64,000 nucleotides of DNA, taken from Epiperipatus broadwayi. Its lineage: Eukaryota > Onychophora > Udeonychophora > Euonychophora > Peripatidae. Positions within the stretch are counted from its first letter, which is position 1. Each line of letters opens with the position of its first letter. The stretch is taken from NCBI GenBank assembly GCA_028023455.1, contig JAQFVV010000204.1, positions 1,257,501-1,321,500 of the forward strand, in the 5' to 3' direction. Below the pieces are notes generated by a model that ran no database searches, was not told the DNA's origin, and saw nothing but the letters and a program-made list of their open reading frames with translations. Below are positions 44,177 through 56,535 of this stretch, piece by piece. The position numbers and the translations under genes were made by a program.

Positions 44177-46646
44177 AATGGAACGTACTTGCTGCATTCC
44201 ATTTAAATTAAAGAATGAAGGCCCCAAACATTGGGAAAGCCAAATATAATGGAATGTATCTTTATATATGATTTCAAATGAAAATAAACATATGAACTTT
44301 TGTAACAATAATTATTAGTTAACCAAGCCCCTAACTTTGATACACCAAATGTAATGAATAATTAAACAAATTTATTATGCTGACCACGTTGTGGCGTCCA
44401 AATGTAATGGAACATACTTTTACTCCATTATACAATCATCAGTTAACTGGGACCAACAGTTTATGGTGCCAAATGTAATGGACAATATATCATATAGACA
44501 TATTATATCTCAAATGTAATGGAACATCAATATATGAAAAGAAAATAATGCTTCAAACATTGGATGATAAACGTAATGGAATATATATAATCTAAATGAA
44601 TCCAATTGTTGAGAAAGCCTAATATAATAGATTGTATGATTTAAATGAAGAAAAACAAAATTATCCCAGTTATATTTAAATAAATTGTTTATATGCCCTT
44701 CCAACTAGCTATACATGAAATAAATCTAAAATCATACAGAGCAATGAGATCTATCATTATAATTTATTTTCAAGGTTGATATGACTAACTAATTAAATAT
44801 ATATATCAGAAACAAAGGGATTTCTATTAAATCCAATATACACATCTAATTATGTAAATTTATGTATATCTAAACATATGAATGAATAATAATATGTGTA
44901 AGTGACCTAAAGAATAAACAATAAGTGAAATATGAAGTTATCCTCTATTAAATTGTGAATTCAATTAATTTCATAATGACTTTGGCACTAAAAGAAAAAT
45001 AAGAATAAAATATTAATACTCTTTCAAATAAATTACAAAGGCATTACTTATAAAACAAATAGTACATCCTTTATTTTTATATTATGGTTTAATTTTAGGT
45101 AATATCAATGTTTTAAATACAAACCCAAATAATAAATATACATATATACTTGCAATAAGTATATATATTAAATATATAAAGACATATCTGTGCTTAACAA
45201 GTAGGTATTAATATAAATACAAATCCATATTTATATCTTTCACATATTTAAAATAAAAATAAAAAATAAAAAAATATTATATACAGCAAATATATATAAA
45301 TTATTGTTTTGGTATGCATAAGAATTATTATATAAAGTTAAAAAAAAAAAAATGGAAATAAATTAATAATAAAACATTTTTTTTTTTATAATGAAAATTT
45401 GCGAATATAAATTTACTTATTAAAATATACATAACAACTCATATGCCACCCAAACTTATAAGCCATACTTTAAGATTTTAAATTACTTAAGTGTTAATTT
45501 TGACACCTGTTAAACGTTTATTGCTGTTAGAAAACAAGACGCTTGAATTGAATATTTATAAAACGTTATATTTTACAATGAAAAATAAAAATAAACAAAA
45601 ATATCGATCTCAAAATATATTTATATATCATTTATACATATAAAATTATTTACTACTTTTCAAAGTTCACATGTCCAGTTTTCCTTCAAAAGTCAACTTA
45701 TTCCTTTGTTTTATTTCTTTATCCGTTTAATATTAGAATGCATTCTAGTGAAGGTGAGGAAACTATCACGTTAGAGAAAATTGTCAATTCTTGGATATAT
45801 GTATATTTTTATCCTTCTAAAATTTCTTTCCTTGAAAAATAAATAAATAAATTGAAATGTTAAATCCAATATATTAATTCTAGTTACCTCCAGATTATTA
45901 TTAGATTGACCATTATAGATTCCAGATAGCTATGTCAAATTTCGGCTTCAGACGCGATGAAATATATGTATTGAAATTTTCTTAGTTTTTTCTTTTAAAA
46001 CTGCTTTGGAATAAATGAAAGAAATGGTGCAGCCTCTTGGCTGCGATATATCCCTATTAGCCTGTCATGATTTATGTATTTACCATAGAAATCTATCTTA
46101 TTCCAATATTCTGAAGAATGGTAATTTCAAAGAAATAAAGTACAACAAAATTTTATCCTTCAGTTGGTTTTATTACTATCTTAATAATAATAATAATGGC
46201 CTCTTTTATTGTTGTTGCTGTTGTTTCACGTGCTAGCAAATGCTGTTTTTAAAACCCTCGTTACACATGTTTTCTTTTAAACAATTAACATTTAAAAAAA
46301 AATAAAATATCAAGCATATATATATTAAAAATATTAAATTGAAAATTTATTTGACAGCTTTAAAAATATACATAAATAATAATATTGCATCTTTTTAATA
46401 ATCACTGCAAATAAAATATTTTTTATATAATCAACAATTTATATGTCCTTATCTATTTATAATAATTAAATATTCATAACGATGTACCATCAACATATAA
46501 ATAAAATAATAACTTCAAACAATAACTATACCTAATAACTATAAACAATAATAATACTTCATATATAAACATCAATTCAAAGAGATTTTTTTTTAATAAC
46601 AAATGACAATTTTTAAAATATAGATAGACTTATCGATATTTACAAT
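44172..46646 (-). mobile_element. 2.45-kb element embedded in (TA)n, copy 2 (inverted)
   Basis: Full-length inverse copy of 15,510-17,956, from ATTGTAATGGAACGTACTT to CTTATCGATATTTACAAT. The iterated CCAAATGTAATGGAA motif occurs at about 44,173, 44,258, 44,347, 44,399, 44,469, 44,512 and 44,572. The counterpart open frame is 46,015-46,236 (plus), with MVQPLGCDISLLACHDLCI, frameshifted relative to copy 1. The copies look highly similar by eye, so the family was active fairly recently. The two copies could also recombine and invert the 26 kb between them. Confidence 0.7.
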
Positions 46647-49600
46647 ATATATATATATATATATATATAATAGATAAATGATAAGTAATAAAGAATTAAT
46701 ATTTTTAGGGTCTTAGACTCTTAGTAGTATTCTGGTTGTTTACTGCAAGTCTTTAAAAATATAGGGTAATTGATAACTAAAATATATGTAATATTTAAAT
46801 GGAATAATAATAAATAAGTTATTCATAGTATTTAAAAATTAATATTGTAATGAATTTTTATAAACAATTTTGTATGTCATATACAATTATTTAAATATGA
46901 ATATTTTAAATTTTAATATTATGTATAAAATAGATAAATTAATTGAAATTCATTTATACTATAACAGTTTGTTAAAAAAATTTAAATTGAAATTCTAAAA
47001 AGTGATAAATTCAGTAATTGGCTTTCTCTTGATGTACTTGTGGATTGATCATATGAAAATTGTTATTGTAATGCATTTTTATATTAAATTACCATAAAAA
47101 AGTAAAGAAAGTGTGCATGATTCATAAAGATTAATACAAAATGTAGTTGTTTTTACAGCTTATATATTTAAATAAAAATGTTTATGATTTTGATGTATTT
47201 TTATATTGCAAATAATAATACATGAGTTATCAATAACAGTATCACGAAAAATGTAATTTTTCAACTTTTAGAATTTCACATTAAATACATGGTACAAAAA
47301 AAATTTAATCTAAAATATGTTTACGAAATCAAATTTGACCCCACTTTATTAACAACTATATAATTCTATTACTGAATTTGATCAGCTTTTGAATTTTTTT
47401 CACATTTCATTTGCAAATAAGAAATGACATAAGAAGTCCAAATGAAATTTAATTAATTTAAAATATATTTATTCAGAATTTTTTTTACTTCTTAACAAAA
47501 TCTACAATTTTCTTCTTTTTTTCTAATATATATTTCAATACACAATCTTTTCCATTTGTAATCTCTTAATTAGTGCTGCTTTCTTTTTTTACTTTTATTA
47601 TGTCATTAGAAAATAGCTGCTATTCTGAAACATTTTATATTGCAAATTACCAAAGTTTTTAAAATAATTAATTACTATAAAGCAAAATTCACAATCTAAA
47701 TAATTTTCAAAAAAAAAAATATTCAGGAATTGTTTTTATATATATTAAATGTATAGAAAGAAATTGTTCATTTAGAAGTGTTCCATCATTAATATTTTAA
47801 AATATTAAGTTATTATTATTATTTGAAAGCATTATATACTCTTTTAATAAATAAAAATTGATTTTGTTAAACAATAATGTAAAAAGAAATTCAATTGTTT
47901 AATTTAAAAATATTAATTAAATATTTTGTTTAATTTATAATGAATTGCTTTTATATGTAAATGATTTTATGCCAATATTAATTATTTATAATTAATCAAT
48001 TCTTAAATATTGTATTGATCACTGTAGTAGTTATTAAAGCTATATGCAAGTAATATTCAAAACGTTTTAAATATACTGTTCAAAAATAATACATATGTAA
48101 TAAATGATAGCTTATTTTATTTTATAAATGTCACATTTGAATACAGATTATGAAATATATTATCTTTATAAGTGATATTTATAGTTTTAAATAATGATTG
48201 TTTAAATAGTTTTGTCACAAGAACATTACATTTTTTTCTAAATCTACTATAAATTAATTGGAGATATCTTATTGATGAATGTCCAAAATATTTGTAATAA
48301 TGCTTCACCATGTTGCAATGTAATAAATATACTTTCATTATAGTGAGGCAGACTTAGGTGGACATGGAGAATTTATGTATGTGGTTCCATGTTCTTGCAT
48401 GAAAATCTTTTGTTAAAGGGGGTGACAATGGTAAATCTATAGCTAAACTTTCATTTTGTTTGAAGAATTATTTAATGTATTGAATTATGCTGTTATGAGG
48501 AATGTTAAGAGTTCCATTATAATATTAATAGAAAAAGTTCTGATTTATAAACTATTATAATCATTTAATCATCTTCTTATAATAGATGATGCTTCATCAC
48601 AGATGAAATTTGTGAAAAAAAATCCACATCAATATTTACCTGTGTATTAGCATTCTTATTTTTATGCTCTTGGTTAATTCCAAAACCTTCTTATGCAAAA
48701 ATATGTATTGTATGCCAAAGGATTATTGATTTAAATAAAAAACTGTTGTGATAAAATTTCTGGAACAATAGATTTTATTATTAACAATAGATTTTGGTGA
48801 AACATGGTAATTATGTATTGTAGATAGATATTGACAATATGTTATTTATGCTGAAATATGTTAATAATTTATTTTTTTAAATCATTAAATTATATATGAT
48901 GCTTTCTGAGAAATGAGTGAAAATCAAAATTAAATTTTGGATTGATCCTATTAGTTATCTAGCAGATACTAGTTTTTTGTTCAGTCACAAAATATTATCA
49001 TTTATTTAATTGTATGAATATAACCCATACTGAATCTCACAAACATTTTTTTTTATTTATGTTTTCTTTTTACTTTACATTTTTCTTACAATGTTCTAAT
49101 GATTACAAATCATATTTAATAGTTATTATTTCTAACAAAAACAACACAAGTAAAATTTTGGTGATTAAATACTACAATAAATATAAAATTCTTTATTTTA
49201 TGTTGATAAAATAAACTAAATACTTATTTTAAAAGAAACTAATTAAAATTTGGTTTATCTTTATAAGAAGATAAATCCATTTTAATATTGCTCTGAACAG
49301 TGAGTTCAATCAGTTTTCCAAAGTGTCCACAAGTCAATACTCACATTTAAAATGAAGCAATTGAATTATGATGCTTTTTATGGTAAAATATTTAATTTAT
49401 TGTCCCAGATGATATAAAAAAGAATCTTAAAATTAAAATAAAGTGTTAATTAATAAACTAACATTTTAATAATTATTTTTAAATTTAAAATTCCCTTTTA
49501 TAGTATACAATAAAAACGTTTTATTTACCTTGATTTTCTAAATGATAATTTTGTAGTCATCATTTTGAATTTACTATATCAGGTGAAAGTTAATATTTCA

Positions 49601-52600
49601 TTGAATTATTACGCATTAAATTAAAATGAAGCATTTATAAAAAAATATATATTAATATAATATACATTTTTCTTTTTTTAGTGTCCTTTATATTCTCTTT
49701 TTTTTTGTTTAGTTTATGTAATTAGCTAACCAGCAAAACTTTGAAGTTTTTGAAGAGATGTTAAAATCTCTTTAAAAATGAATAATTTACTAATTGTTTA
49801 TTTTTTTTATGAAAATGCAATCTTAATTAAATAAAATGTAAATCCACAAATGTATTGTATAGTTCATTACAATTGTTAATAAAGTAAATAATCTAGAAAT
49901 TGTTTTACTACTGCCATGTCAAACTGTATGTCAGATATGAAGGTAATTTCGCACAAGTGCTGTACTTTAATATCCAATTAGTAATTTATGTTTTGTACAT
50001 ACATGAAATTATATATGCCAATTTTAAGCATCTTGAACTGATATTATATTACTCACTTTACTTACATTTCTATTTTATTATATATTAAAGCTTGCAACTT
50101 CTTGAAATTTACTATGGGTTAATATTAGATGTTAAGATTGGTTTATATAATTGCAAGTAGCTACAAAAGATAAAACAGCAATTATTATTTTTTCAAATGT
50201 CATTATCTTGTAACTTGGATTGAGAAATTACTTCTATTTAATATTGCTAACTGAATATTAAAATATAGTACTTGTGTAAAGGAAGATTGTTTTCATATTA
50301 TAATTGTTAATAATGTCAATAATTAAATTTTATTTTGTGTTTACATTTATGATGGCAAATATTTTTAAGAGAAAAATTGCAATTTTTATAGATAAAAAAT
50401 ATTAAATAGAAATTAGTTAAATAAAAATTGTTTTTAGTTATTATATATTTTTGTTCAATTTATTTTTAAAAAACTTTAATTCTGTATATTAAGAATGTTT
50501 GTTTTTAATTATATGCTAAATGAAAATTGCACATTTTTTCTTGTTTATATTTACAGTAAAAATTGTTTTTGTTTTCAGTATTTCATAAATTCTATCATAG
50601 TGTGATATAAAAATACTAATAAAAAGTATGTGTTATATTTTAAACTTATTATATTTGTAATTTTTAATATTAATGTTTATAACTTTTAACTTTTGATTGC
50701 ACAATGAATACAATTTATACTGTACTTTTTTATTGATATAAAATGGTTCATTTATTCTTTCAAAAATGATATTGCTTTGATTCTACAATCTCAATAGTCT
50801 TATAAAATGGCTGTCATTTAAAAAAAGATGTAGCCATTTTGTAAAAAATCATTTTTTTTAAATATTGATATAACAAATAATTGATTGCCAACCAAAGTAA
50901 CAGATACAAATTGAAGATGTTCCCTATAGTAAAACATCATGTCTTTATGTGCAAGAGTCTAGGTGTATTTTTATTAATTTACAAAACTGAATTATAATAA
51001 ATAAAAGATTAAAATTTGTTTAAACTAATAATTATTATCATTACTGTTAATTTTTGGAAATACCTTAAGTTGTGGCTGTGCACAGTATTTTTAAAATCTA
51101 TTCACCAAGAATCTTTGCAGACAAAAAAAGTTAGTAATGAAAATTTATTTTGTTTATAGAAAACTATTGTAAATTATATGTTGATTTAAAAGATACTACA
51201 TTAAGATATAGAGATCAATAAATTAATTTTTGAATTCATGAATTAAATTAACTCCACTTTCATTCATTTCATTTTAGTATTTTAGGTACTAAAAAATTTG
51301 TTCATATCTATTATTATATGTTATTACTATCAGTTCTATTTTTTCAATGAGATCACATCTTTCATTGTAAAAATTTAGAGATCATTAAAGCCAATATTAC
51401 AGAGACACACAAATTTAAAAACATTGACTTGGATGATCTCCTTATCTGAAGTAACAGATATGGTTCTATCAAATATTGGTAAAACATTGGTAGCATAGCA
51501 AGCATTTATATACATAGATAAAATAAATATGATTACTTACATCTTTTATCCATGAAAATTTTTGCTTTCATATATATATGTGTATATATTTTTTTTATCT
51601 TTACCTTGTTTTTAATTCATGATTGTAAATATGGAAGGGGGGTGCATTAATCAAGACAGGTTTAGGTAGTTAGGTTTGACCATTGCAATCCTTAATAATC
51701 ATATAATAGTTACTATGTATTTTCTCTATAGGAAATATATAAATATAATTTGAAATAAATATGAAAACCAATTGTAGCAATAATGATTACTTGAAGGATA
51801 TAAAAATATATGCATGAATGGTGAAAGGTGATTGGCTAATATCAAAGTAACTCATAATGTATTTATAAATGTTAATAGACATATATCTCATCTTCCTACA
51901 ATTTAAGATTTTTCTAGAATAATATAATAGTTTAAAAAACATAAAAATTAATCGTGGTCATTTATGTATTTATTGAAAAGATATTGTTTATAATACAATT
52001 AACAGCATTTATATATTAATGTTATATTATTTACGTAGATAAACAATAGAAGTAAGCATATGATTAGTGGAATGATCAGTAATGCAAATTTCATATTGTA
52101 ATTAAAATGCATATTAAAAACTGTTTACTTATTAGTTCTAATGTTTATAACCATGTATTTGAAATAAGTATAGTAGTAGAAATATTTTGTAAAGCATATA
52201 TAATATGCATAAATAATGTATGGTACATGGCTAATATCAAAGTAACTCTTAAGAAGATTTATAACAATTGATAAATGTATTTGATCGTTTGAAGTCTTTA
52301 TTTAAGGATTTTAAAAATATAATAGTAATTAAAAGTGTGGTTGTAAATTCATTTTATTATATATGTATGTCTGTGTGAAATTCTAAATACAAATATAAAA
52401 AAATAAGTTGCTTTCTATTCTTTTTTAATTATGCAACAAAATAGTAAGTTTTCTATTCAAAAGTAAGTTAAAAATTTATTTTAAAATATAATCGAGAAAA
52501 AACATGTGATCGTCACTCTGGTAATTTTCCAATTTTTCCAACATAAAATAAATCCAGCTGATTCTACAATTCAACTTTAAAAGAACTTAGTAAATTTTAA

Positions 52601-52825
52601 CAAATCACTTTATAGCATCTTAACGATAAATTTTTGAGCTTGTCTAGAAATAATTTATGGATCTAGACGACAGTTAAATCATACAATATTGATTAATAAA
52701 CTAATATGTAGCTATTATTAAAAGGTAGGAAAAAATCTACAATTAATAATTTTGGATGGTGAAGTTAATTAATTGTAATAACCATAACTAAAAAGCTTGA
52801 TTCAATTACGTTTTTTACTCGTTAA
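46647..52825. other. Long AT-rich non-coding stretch, nothing recognised
   Basis: About 6 kb of very A+T-rich DNA. Open frames at 48,117-48,338, 49,014-49,214 and 49,900-50,088 are short, Phe/Ile/Lys/Asn/Tyr-rich and motif-free. It could be intron or intergenic DNA. No RNA gene or mobile element is recognised. Confidence 0.55.
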
Positions 52826-55396
52826 AATATATCATCATTATTATCATCATTTTCATCCATTATCGATCCTCTGCAGAATGAAAGTTTCTCCAATTTTAAT
52901 TTAGTTTCTCTGATCTCCCTCTCTTTTTTACGTGTCATCAACATACTTTAATTTGATCTATCTTTCTCATATATGGACTCCTAGATTTTTTGAAATCTCA
53001 TGGAATCCAGTTTAAGACTTCAACTGTCCATCCTCTGTCATTTCCTATAGCATTATATATTCAGCCCAACTTCACTTTCTTAATTCTTTCAATAGTGTCA
53101 ATAACACCTGTTTGTTCTCTTAGACATATATTTTATTTTTAAATCTCTTTTTGTTACTTCTAACATTTTTTCTTTCTCCATACTTAATTTAATAATCTGA
53201 AGTGTCTGTATTCGTCTTCTGTTAAGTGCCCCAGTCTACAATCCATAGGTAAGAAATCAAAAACACATTTATTTAAAACCTTCCTTTAAAAACATAAAGT
53301 ATATATCCTTTTAATATTAAATTATATCAACTAAAAACACACCTTCCAAATTTAATTTTATGATTAATTTTATCCATTAAATTTTCATCTGTATTAATAA
53401 TTTGACATTATGAAATATGTGAAAGAGGTTTATTAAGAATTATATAGCAATAAAAAATAAGAAAAGTGTCACTAACAACTACAATATTTTCTTAATTGCC
53501 CAATATTTTAAAAGAAATGATTAATAATTAATAATTAAGTATTTGATTTCTTCTAATTCATCATTATTATTATTTTTATGTTTTATTTTGAGAAAATCCA
53601 TTGAACATTATTTTAATCTTTTTACATTTATTTTTAATCCTAATTTCTTGCTTTCATCTGATAACTCTGACAACACTTCCTGAAGCTCTAAAGCATTATT
53701 TTCAAAAACAATTATATTATCTGCAAAATCTAAATGACTTAAATAATCTTCATTTATTTTACTACCTTAACTTCCCATTTTAATCCATAAAATACTTCTT
53801 GAAATTGATGATAAAAAGTTTTAGAGAATAGAATATGTTTTGAAGATATAGAGTTATCCTGTCATATGCCCTTCTCAACATTAACATAATGCTGCTGTAT
53901 TTTGATAATTATTATTTAGAATATGATAGTATTCTTAGTATATATTTTGATAATTCGTTGATTTAATCACTGAAAAAATGCTTATAGAATCAATGCCTTT
54001 TCATAATCTATAAATCTAAAACATAATGATAACTCATATTCATTAAACCTTTCTGTAATTTCTTTCACTTCTCGGATACCTTGATCTTTTGGTTGGCAAA
54101 ATGCACTGTAGATGAATTACAATTATCTTTATAAAAAAATTATATATACTGATAGAAGACTGATGAGTGTATAATTCAAAATATTTTCTTTACCACTTTT
54201 TAAAATATTAATATTACTTGGGTTCTTTCAATCATCTATCTTTAATGTTTAGACATTTAGTATATAAATTTGCCAACAGTATTTTTATTTCTTCATCTGC
54301 TTGTTTTAAGATACTAATTATAATTCACCAATTGCATGACTCATTTCTTTTAAAATACTTGGAAATTAAGAACATATTGTAGTTGTTAGTGACACTTTTC
54401 TTATTTTTTATTGCTATATAATTTTTAATAAACCTCTTTCACATATTTCATAATGTCATTTCTCTTCTTAGTAATAGTTCCATCTTATCTTCTTAGTGCA
54501 GATATAAGTTTCATACCATTATCAAGATGTTATTTTAAGATTTTATCTTCTTCTACAGCCTTCCTTGTTAATTTACAATTATATTTCTTTCTGTCATTAT
54601 TAATTATTTTTATATCAATTTATAAAATTCTAGATATTTAATCCATCTTAATTAATAATTTTTATATATTTTTATATTCTTTTTTTTCCAGAAATTGTAT
54701 AAGTAAAAATTTTCTGGTCAATAACTGCTCTTTTTGTACCACTTACCTTTGTTACAGTTTTTAATAATATATCCTATTGGCTTGTTACTTGTGTTAAAAA
54801 TCTGATAAAATTTATAAACCATTTGCAAGTTCTAATTTAAGTTTATTAAAATATTTCTGAAAGTTAGGAATATCAATTGTGAAAAATGTTTTTTTATATC
54901 TAGTTTTTCATCAATGCATATCTTTCATCTCACTAATCAAGATTATTTCCTGTGTTGAATTTATTAAAAATATTACAATCTTAAAATACATACCTTTTAA
55001 TAGTCAAAATATAATCCAATTCTGCTACATTTTTATATAGATATTTCCAAATCTATTTCCATTTAGCATTTTTCTTTAAAAAAGAATTCATAGTATAAAA
55101 TTGTTTTTTTATTTTGCAAACACCTCAAGTCTATGTTCTCTTTCATATTACCATTATCAAATTTATCATAATATGTTTATCTTTCAATTATTTACCAATT
55201 TGAGCATTAAAGTCTTGCATGATAATTTTAGAAGGTTGTTTGTTCTGATCACAAGCCTTTTGTACATCCATATAAAAATTCTCTACTTCTTCATCATATA
55301 AGAACAGTGATAAACTCTCCAATGCAAGCCTTAGTAATTAATGGATGCAAGAAGGTTTGTGCATAAAATTCCTATCTACTGTCTACTTATCCAATA

Positions 55397-55438
55397 TTTC
55401 CAATCTAGCTTCTAGCTTGTGGCTTTCATCAGCGAGGA
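55397..55438 (-). ncRNA. Degenerate hammerhead-like motif in foldback arm
   Basis: Minus strand: TCCTCG, intact CTGATGA, a stem II region around CCACAA, GAAG for GAAA, CTAGAT for CTAGTC, then TGGAAA. The cleavage triplet GTC is changed to GAT, so activity is unlikely. Confidence 0.45.
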
Positions 55439-55616
55439 GCCTTTGATCTGAGAGCACTACACCTAGGTCTTAGGATCTAATTCAATTAGCTTGGATTAAA
55501 AACATCTGTTTTCATTTTGAACTTATATGTTTGTAATTAACAATAAATATAAAAGGTGACTGCTAGAGGGTTGCATCAAATCCTGAGATCTAGGTGCAGT
55601 GCTCTTGATCCAAGGC

Positions 55617-55658
55617 TCTCTATTGATGAAAACCACAAGCTAAAAACTAGTCTGGGAA
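55617..55658 (+). ncRNA. Degenerate hammerhead-like motif in opposite arm
   Basis: Plus strand: TCTCTA, TTGATGA, CCACAA loop, AAAA for GAAA, CTAGTC and TGGGAA. Several core changes are present. It is the inverse partner of 55,397-55,438. Confidence 0.45.
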
Positions 55659-56210
55659 TATTGGATCAGCAAGCTCTAGATAGGGATTTTATTTACAAAT
55701 ATTTTTCCATTCATTAATTATTATGGCTTTCATTGGTTGGCACTAGTGTATGGAGAGTTTGTTTTTGTTTTCATCGTAATGAGAATTTGTTAATGCATAA
55801 CACTGAAATATCTGCATTTGGTATCTTCTATTAAGTTGAACAATTAATCTTACCAGTCTGTTTGATACACCATCAATCTCTACAATCTTGTTTTTTGACT
55901 TTTTGTTTATAATGAATTTGACTTTGCTTGTACTTCCAATATTTGTGCTTTTGTAGTGCAATAGATAACCACTTTTTAAATCCAATTGTCCCTTCATCTT
56001 GCCTTTTAACTTCATAGAATTCAATAATATTCCATTTAATATTAGACAGTTCTTCTTTTAATTTTTGAAATCTGTACTTAAATAAATGGTCATCATCAAA
56101 TGATAGCCTGGTTATGCAGTCATGTGATTCTTAGCATCCTCCATCTTCAGCTACTATTTGCTATCTTAATATTTTAGCTGGTTATTTGACAGTTCCTGTG
56201 AATAAGATCC

Positions 56211-56535
56211 ATAATTTACCTTTTTTTATCATGATTATGAATATCTATTTATAAAAAAGTTAATTAACTGACTAACAAACAACTGATATTTCAGTTAAGA
56301 GCTATCTGGCAACTGAAAAGAAAGTCCTTGGTATTTCTTGATCTTAAACTCAGAGAAAAAACCAATAATCTCACCAAACTGGCTATCAGCAACCCATCTC
56401 TGTTTGTATTACTACACAAATAATCATAGAGTAGTAATAGCCACAATGGTAAGATCATATGAAGTGGACAAAATAAATTTGTCTTGGTGGTCTCTTTTCT
56501 GTTAACAGTAAACTCATTTCCACAGCTTTAAAATA
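56211..56535. other. Spacer between the two RTE copies
   Basis: Possibly the 5' untranslated part of RTE copy 1. I see no coding motif. Confidence 0.4.

Larger units (their letters stand above)
55299..55769. mobile_element. Foldback element inserted in RTE copy 1
   Basis: Same family as 34,165 and 41,404-42,240: aaactctcca termini, gatctgagagcacta, ctaggtcttagga and the hammerhead-like arms. It is flanked by TTCATCATA (55,290-55,298) and TTCATCGTA (55,770-55,778), a 9-bp duplication with one difference. Both copies encode YDE of the host RTE endonuclease, which independently fixes the boundaries. A 9-bp duplication suits Mutator-like or related DNA transposons more than retroelements. Confidence 0.7.
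52826..56210 (-). mobile_element. RTE-type LINE, copy 1, interrupted by a foldback element
   Basis: Minus strand, with its 3' end at about 52,826 in an ATC-rich simple repeat (GAT units on the element strand), as is usual for RTE tails. RT: LSHLDFADNIIVFENNALEL near 53,655-53,745, where FADD reads FADN, a lost catalytic Asp. The endonuclease is split. The upstream part (55,770-56,080) includes IKWNIIEF, LKSGYLLHYKS, LVRLIVQLNRRYQMQIFQCY and TNSHYDE. The downstream part at 55,200-55,298 reads YDEEVENFYMDVQKA and MQDFNAQIG. The split results from insertion of 55,299-55,769. Multiple stops make it non-functional. Confidence 0.8.
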
